DNA from: Bacillota bacterium
GTDB lineage: Bacteria; Bacillota; Clostridia; Acetivibrionales; DTU013
Length of the DNA: 64,000 nt
Direction of reading: 5' to 3'
Assembly: GCA_023433505.1 (NCBI GenBank)
Contig: JAEZCO010000033.1
Coordinates: 37,236 to 101,235 of the forward strand
This document shows, piece by piece, positions 59,599 through 64,000 of this stretch; the first letter of the stretch is position 1, and each line of letters starts with the position of its first letter. The notes under the pieces are model-generated. The model did not search any database. It was given only the letters and a program-made list of their open reading frames with translations, and was not told the origin of the DNA. Made by a program: the position numbers and the translations under genes.

Positions 59599-61230
59599 AT
59601 GAGTGAATCCTTTATGGGGCTGAATATTGCAATAAGAGGTCTTTTCACGGCCCAGAGAAGTCTTGATACCGTGAACCATAATTTGAACAACGTTAACACC
59701 CCCGGATATTCGAGGCAGGTTTCCATACAGACAGCGGCCAGGCCCATGGCGTTGTATGACGGGACAGGAATGATGGGTACCGGTTCGGATGTTGTTGGAG
59801 TCCAACGGGTCAGGGATGAATACCTCGACTTCAAATATTGGAGTGAGAATATAACCATGGGAGAGTGGACGGCTAAGAGCGAAGTTCTGGACGATATCGA
59901 AGCAACTTTCAATGAGCCGTCCAACAGCGGATTTACAACCATTCTCAGCGATTTTTACAACTCACTCCAGGAACTGGGCAAGGATCCCAGCAGCGCGGCC
60001 GTCAGAGCCCTTGTCAAGCAAAAAGGTGTAACTGTAGCGAAATATTTCAACAGCGTTGCCGCACATTTCGAAAAGCTGCAGGCGGATGTCAATTACCGTA
60101 TAAAAACCAAGGTTGAGGAAGTCAATTCCTATGCCACCCAGATCCAGCAGCTGAACAGGCAGATCTATATTGCGGAGCTTGATGGAAGTACGGCAAATGA
60201 TTTGCGGGATTCAAGGACGCTTTTGGTAGACAAAATATCGAAAATAGTGAATGTAGAAGCCAATGAGGTAGTCGCAGGCAAGCTGCCCAATGGAAAAGAT
60301 GATAAGCATTTTGTTCTGACCATCAGCGGAAAAGCGCTGGTAGATCATTTTGAAGTCAGCAAGCTGGCCGTTGTCCAGCGTGACGCATCTCAAAAGGTCA
60401 ATACGGAAGATGTTGACGGACTTTATGAGGTCAATTGGGCGGATGGCAACAGTCTTAATATAAAGGGAGGCGAGCTCCGGGGCTATCTTGACGTAAGGGA
60501 TGGCAATGAGGGGCAGACAGGACCCAACGGCATAACCTCACCGGAGTATAAAGGAATACCCTATTATCAAAAGAAGATGAATGAGTTTGTCCGGACCTTT
60601 GCCATGGCTTTCAACGAAGGCTATGTCGACGCCAACGGGGACGGAAGTATCGACCCGTCAGCGGCTGCAGGGGAAAATCTGGCGGGGCATGCGGATGCTT
60701 TCGGACTGAACGGCAGCACAGGCATCCGGTTTTTCACCTATACCGGGGCTGACAATAAGGAGGCTAGCAGTGCGACATTCATTGGTACCGCGACGTCACC
60801 TAATGATATCTATGCGAAATATTCCCAGATTACCGCAAAAAATTTCTGCGTCAGCAGCGATATAATGACTGACTATAATAAAATAGGAATCTCCGATGTG
60901 GCGGGGGAAGCAGGCAATATAAAAGTACTTAACAGCCTCCTGGACATGCGCCACAATCCGGATATGTTTGCGGAAGGTGCGCCTGAGGATTTTATGAAAT
61001 CGCTGGTAGCCACCATGGGTATCGACAGCCAGCAGGCCCAAAGATACGGAGCAAACCAGAACGTCATCGTCAAGCAGATTGGAAACCGAAGACTGGCGGA
61101 TTCGGGCGTCTCCATGGATGAGGAAATGGCAAACATGGTCAAGTTCCAGCAGGCGTATAATGCCTCTGCAAAAATGATTCAGACCATGGGTGAAATATAT
61201 GATACGCTGATTAACAAATTATTTGCATAA
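59599..61230 (+). CDS. flgK: Flagellar hook-associated protein FlgK (copy 2)
   Basis: Second FlgK paralogue of 543 aa, starting 6 bp after the first. The N-terminus MGLNIAIRGLFTAQRSLDTV with NLNNVNTPGYSRQVSI and the C-terminus SMDEEMANMVKFQQAYNASA are conserved. It lacks the inserted alpha/beta segment of copy 1. An Asp/Asn-rich GYVDANGDGSIDPSAA (about 343-358) looks like a calcium-binding EF-loop-type motif. Two adjacent junction proteins may build HAP1 layers of mixed composition. A good ribosome site is not seen; coupling is likely. Confidence 0.93.
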   Translation: MSESFMGLNIAIRGLFTAQRSLDTVNHNLNNVNTPGYSRQVSIQTAARPMALYDGTGMMGTGSDVVGVQRVRDEYLDFKYWSENITMGEWTAKSEVLDDIEATFNEPSNSGFTTILSDFYNSLQELGKDPSSAAVRALVKQKGVTVAKYFNSVAAHFEKLQADVNYRIKTKVEEVNSYATQIQQLNRQIYIAELDGSTANDLRDSRTLLVDKISKIVNVEANEVVAGKLPNGKDDKHFVLTISGKALVDHFEVSKLAVVQRDASQKVNTEDVDGLYEVNWADGNSLNIKGGELRGYLDVRDGNEGQTGPNGITSPEYKGIPYYQKKMNEFVRTFAMAFNEGYVDANGDGSIDPSAAAGENLAGHADAFGLNGSTGIRFFTYTGADNKEASSATFIGTATSPNDIYAKYSQITAKNFCVSSDIMTDYNKIGISDVAGEAGNIKVLNSLLDMRHNPDMFAEGAPEDFMKSLVATMGIDSQQAQRYGANQNVIVKQIGNRRLADSGVSMDEEMANMVKFQQAYNASAKMIQTMGEIYDTLINKLFA

Positions 61231-61264
61231 TCAATATGCCATTAAAAGCGATAGCAAACCGGTT

Positions 61265-61300
61265 GTCAGTGCGAGAAGAGCGACAGCGGCGCGGCAATCT
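61265..61300 (-). repeat. Degenerate REP-like repeat before flgL
   Basis: The sequence GTCAGTGCGAG ... GCGCGGCAATCT resembles the reverse complement of the REP copies at 39695 and 40067, with shared ends and a diverged middle. It lies in the 90-bp gap between flgK copy 2 and flgL, 15-20 bp before the ribosome site. Confidence 0.55.
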
Positions 61301-61320
61301 TATTCAAATGGAGGTTATTT

Positions 61321-62565
61321 ATGAGAATCACCAATAACATGCTCATCAACAATATGATAAATTATATCGGCAACAATCTGACCCGGATGGACAAGTACCA
61401 GAATCAGCTGGCAACAGGTAAGAAAATTTCCGTGCCTTCCGATGATCCGGTTGTAGCTGCCAGGGCACTAAAGCTGCGCACTGACGTGGCCGAGATCGAA
61501 CAGTATCAGCGAAATGTAAAGGATGCACAATCATGGATGGAGATCACAGAGGATGCGCTGGCCAAAATAGGCGATGTCGTGCAAAAGACCAGGGAACTCA
61601 CTGTTGAAGGTGCTAATGGTACATTGACGCCTGGAGACACGCAGAAAATTAACGAAGAGATCAAGCAGCTGAGGAGCCAGCTGTTGCATTTGGGGAACTC
61701 AACCTATGCAGGGAGATATGTTTTTTCCGGATACAAAACAGACCAAAAGCTTCTGGATGAAACAACAGGGAACTTTGTAATCAATGTGGCAAATAGTGAA
61801 AATATTAAATTCGAGATCGGTGTGGGTGACGATATTGAAATTAATGTTCCGGGAGGAGATTTGTTTGACAACGGCGGCAGAGGGGTGACAACCGGCAATG
61901 CGGATGTAAATTTTACTGCAGTACCCCTGGTAATAACAGCGCCCAATGATACGCTAAATGTTGACGTGGATGGCGATACGTATACGGTAAGTATTGCAGG
62001 TTCCTATAATGATATAAATGCGCTGGCCCTCGCGGTTCAAACCCAAATCAATGGCGGCAAGCAGGCTGCAACGGCCGGAGTGACCGTGACAGCGGCAGGA
62101 AACAGATTGCAGTTCACCAGCGGAAGTACCGGGAAGGCCTCTCACGTAAATATTAATGCAAGCGCATCGGCATCGGCTGCAAGCCTGGGTGTAACAACGA
62201 CGACACAGACCGTCGGCACATCCGGCCAAAAAGGCAAACTGATTGATGATTTTGATAAATTGGTGGCGGCATTCGACCTTGGTGACCATACGGCAATAAG
62301 CAATCTTCTTGGCAATCTGGATGATGATATGAACAATATCTTGAGAATCAGGGCCGATATAGGGGCCAGGACGAACAGGGTGGAGTTGACCAACAACCGG
62401 TTGGACAGCGATGAAATCAGCTTCACCAAGCTGATGAGCGATAACGAAGATGTGGATATGGCTGAGACAATTATGAATCTGCAAAACGAGGAGAATGTAT
62501 ACAAGGCGTCTTTGAGCGGTGGAGCCAGGATTATTCAGCCGTCCCTGATCGACTTTTTGAGGTAA
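61321..62565 (+). CDS. flgL: Flagellar hook-associated protein FlgL
   Basis: Junction protein between FlgK and filament, 414 aa. The flagellin-like N-terminus MRITNNMLINNMINYIGNNL with YQNQLATGKKISVPSDDPVV and C-terminus SFTKLMSDNEDVDMAETIMN are conserved. The middle has a longer variable part with an IN-motif-like repeat (NVDVDGDTYTVSIAGSYND, then GVTVTAAGNRLQFTSGSTGK) seen in flagellin-type outer domains. GGAGG precedes the ATG. It is 90 bp after flgK copy 2. Confidence 0.94.
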   Translation: MRITNNMLINNMINYIGNNLTRMDKYQNQLATGKKISVPSDDPVVAARALKLRTDVAEIEQYQRNVKDAQSWMEITEDALAKIGDVVQKTRELTVEGANGTLTPGDTQKINEEIKQLRSQLLHLGNSTYAGRYVFSGYKTDQKLLDETTGNFVINVANSENIKFEIGVGDDIEINVPGGDLFDNGGRGVTTGNADVNFTAVPLVITAPNDTLNVDVDGDTYTVSIAGSYNDINALALAVQTQINGGKQAATAGVTVTAAGNRLQFTSGSTGKASHVNINASASASAASLGVTTTTQTVGTSGQKGKLIDDFDKLVAAFDLGDHTAISNLLGNLDDDMNNILRIRADIGARTNRVELTNNRLDSDEISFTKLMSDNEDVDMAETIMNLQNEENVYKASLSGGARIIQPSLIDFLR

Positions 62566-62571
62566 TGCGGT

Positions 62572-63147
62572 ATGGCTTTAAGCATTACTGCAACGGATAT
62601 TCAATTAGAATATGAGAGGATTGCTTCAAGCCTCAGTATTGAAACAATCAATGCAAAACTTGAATTGCATCAGAAGCATGCAAAGGTTAATATAAAAACA
62701 GAAAAGCCCATGGTTCTGATTGATCAGTATGAATGCTTTGCCAGTGCGGGCCTGAAGAACAATTATGATTTTATTCGGGAGGCTGCGCAAAGAGGGTATC
62801 AAAATGCTATTGAGGTAATAGGCAAAAAGGCGCAGGATGGCAGAATGCTTGCTGCAATAGAGAAGGGCGGCAATCCAATAGCGGCAATAGCCAGAAGAGA
62901 TTCCTTTCCGGAGCATGAATTTGGTCTGGATTTCATTCCGAAGGCGGGTCCTAAGTTCGATGTGACAGGCGATGTACAGATAGAGCCGGAAAGGAATTGG
63001 GAAGGCGCAAATAATGGCGTTGAAGGGAATTATGTACCAGGCAATGTGGATATTGGATACACTCCGGGGAAAATTAGTGTAAATGTGCTTCAATACCCTT
63101 CCGTAGAGATAAAATATTTAGGAAACAACGTGGATGCGTCAATTTGA
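62572..63147 (+). CDS. DUF6470-family protein (YviE-like)
   Basis: Flagellar-operon protein of 191 aa. It starts MALSITATDIQLEYERIASS; the C-terminus has ISVNVLQYPSVEIKYLGNNV, typical of the family. It is soluble with no signal. GAGGT lies 8 bases before the ATG. It sits between flgL and fliW, the position of yviE in Bacillus. Function is unknown. Confidence 0.85.
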   Translation: MALSITATDIQLEYERIASSLSIETINAKLELHQKHAKVNIKTEKPMVLIDQYECFASAGLKNNYDFIREAAQRGYQNAIEVIGKKAQDGRMLAAIEKGGNPIAAIARRDSFPEHEFGLDFIPKAGPKFDVTGDVQIEPERNWEGANNGVEGNYVPGNVDIGYTPGKISVNVLQYPSVEIKYLGNNVDASI

Positions 63148-63164
63148 TTTTTGGAGGGAAAAAT

Positions 63165-63662
63165 ATGGTGTTGGAAACAAAGCATTTTGGCAAGATCGAT
63201 TATTGCGAGGAAAGCATAATCAAGTTTGATAACGGAATCCCCGGATTTGATCATGTGAAGAAATTCCTGCTGATCGATAGCCCGGAAGAAAATTCGATTT
63301 TCAAATGGCTTCAGTGCATAGAGGATGTTCAATTAGCCTTTGCCGTAGTTAATCCGTTTCAAATAAAGGAGGACTATGATTTTGAAATAGGCGATGACGA
63401 CACAAAGGCTCTGGGAATCGAGGATCCTGAGGATGTCGTGGTGTATTCGATTTTGGTAGTTCCCGAGGATTTGGCCAAAGTCAGCATGAACCTGAAAGCA
63501 CCCATTATCATCAATGCAAAGGGCAGGAAGGGCGCGCAAATAGTCCTTGACACCGACAAGTATACTGTGAGACACTATATTCTGGATGAACTCCGTAGAC
63601 GGGAGGTAGCGGAAAATGCTTGTTCTGACGAGAAAAAAGGATCAGACGATAGTCATAAATGA
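63165..63662 (+). CDS. fliW: Flagellar assembly factor FliW
   Basis: Protein of 165 aa that binds flagellin and, when free, binds and blocks CsrA. The family start MVLETKHFGKIDYCEESIIK and IIKFDNGIPGFDHVKKFLLI are clear, with NAKGRKGAQIVLDTDKYTVR later. GGAGGG precedes the ATG at 63165; an upstream TTG in frame is rejected. It overlaps csrA by 47 bp. Thus flagellin export frees FliW to sequester CsrA or bind flagellin, as established in Bacillus. Confidence 0.96.
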   Translation: MVLETKHFGKIDYCEESIIKFDNGIPGFDHVKKFLLIDSPEENSIFKWLQCIEDVQLAFAVVNPFQIKEDYDFEIGDDDTKALGIEDPEDVVVYSILVVPEDLAKVSMNLKAPIIINAKGRKGAQIVLDTDKYTVRHYILDELRRREVAENACSDEKKGSDDSHK

Positions 63663-63852
63663 CAATATAGAAATTACTGTATTGGATATACAGGGCGATC
63701 AGGTCCGAATCGGCATCAACGCTCCCAGGAGCGTAGCCATTCACCGGAAGGAAGTCTACCTTGAAATCCAGGAAGAGAACAAAAAGGCCGCAGAGGCAGC
63801 GAATGTGCCGCTTGACAATATTATGAAACTTGTAAATAAGGATAGAGAATGA
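63616..63852 (+). CDS. csrA: Carbon storage regulator CsrA
   Basis: RNA-binding translational repressor of 78 aa that blocks the flagellin mRNA leader. The family start MLVLTRKKDQTIVINDNIEI and the core VRIGINAPRSVAIHRKEVYL with the RNA-binding arginine and the Firmicute C-terminal helix extension (about residues 50-75) are seen. GGGAGG precedes the ATG, inside the fliW end. The flagellin gene is expected just beyond the window. Confidence 0.97.
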   Translation: MLVLTRKKDQTIVINDNIEITVLDIQGDQVRIGINAPRSVAIHRKEVYLEIQEENKKAAEAANVPLDNIMKLVNKDRE

Positions 63853-63915
63853 TAAAAAGGATGCTGAAGATAGAGGTTCTTACTCAAGATCGGGTATTAG
63901 TTAAATAAAAACAAG

Positions 63916-63952
63916 TACAGGCGGATGCATCATTTTATTGCATCCGCCTGTA
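63916..63952. terminator. Hairpin after csrA
   Basis: A perfect 14-bp stem TACAGGCGGATGCA (63916-63929) / TGCATCCGCCTGTA (63939-63952) with a 9-nt loop. The plus strand lacks a good T-run after it, but the A-rich sequence before it becomes a T-run on the minus strand. It may end csrA transcripts or act in both directions. Confidence 0.65.
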
Positions 63953-64000
63953 TTAATTGTGGTAGGTTGAAATTATCAAGCTTGGATTGAAACGCAATAT

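Noticed and set aside
1..64000. tRNA, rRNA or CRISPR loci
   Set aside because: No T-arm-like GGTTCRANYCC in a cloverleaf setting, no rRNA sequence and no regularly spaced repeats were found by eye. A tRNAscan or CRISPR search was not possible here.

Overview
The window looks like the chromosome of an endospore-forming, motile member of the Clostridia. Sporulation genes (spoVG, spoVT, spoIIE), Gram-positive gene order, strong GGAGG ribosome sites, frequent TTG and GTG starts and a flagellar fliW-csrA block all fit. A sigI-rsgI pair suggests, by inference, the cellulolytic Acetivibrio/Ruminiclostridium neighbourhood. No tRNA, rRNA, CRISPR array or intact insertion sequence was seen.

Layout. 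1-8.4 kb is accessory: the end of a MacB/FtsX-type ABC exporter, a two-component pair, a broken ParB-like gene, a C69 dipeptidase, and a RelE/HigA-type toxin-antitoxin module behind a palindromic operator. 8.6-12.3 kb holds a DUF2161 nuclease-fold protein, a cation exporter behind a probable NiCo riboswitch, a metal-binding HMA protein, an HD phosphohydrolase and fabZ. 12.4-13.9 kb is the most unusual locus: a SinR-like regulator divergent from an AgrC-like membrane receptor with no kinase domain, which overlaps a 45-codon AgrD-like peptide gene; no agrB is present. 14-25.8 kb is the conserved block murC / purR-spoVG-glmU-prs-pth-mfd-prsA-like-spoVT, as in Bacillus but without ctc. 26-28.9 kb has sigI-rsgI, a frameshifted small gene and a DinB-family gene.

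29.0-36.6 kb is a peptide-type ABC transporter operon that ends in a class V aminotransferase and an amidohydrolase. It looks richer in GC than its surroundings and is bracketed by an imperfect 29-30 bp direct repeat. 36.7-52.3 kb is core: spoIIE, rpsF-ssb-rpsR, pheA, a MazG-like gene, gdpP-rplI-dnaB-tilS-hpt-ftsH, and metK under a SAM-I riboswitch. Two foldback elements and REP-like repeats sit in the intergenic gaps at 39.7-40.1 kb and 41.4-41.5 kb. 52.4-64 kb has recD2, comFC and the flagellar filament-junction operon (yvyF-like, flgM, flgN, two flgK paralogues, flgL, a DUF6470 gene, fliW, csrA).

How the parts work together. The flagellar block carries the late-assembly checkpoint (FlgM), hook-filament junction proteins with their chaperone FlgN, and the FliW-CsrA switch for flagellin translation. 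The metK, cation-efflux and toxin-antitoxin units each carry a visible control element. The 12.4-13.9 kb locus is the best candidate for an undescribed signalling system. All family assignments come from reading motifs in the translated sequence; no database search was run.
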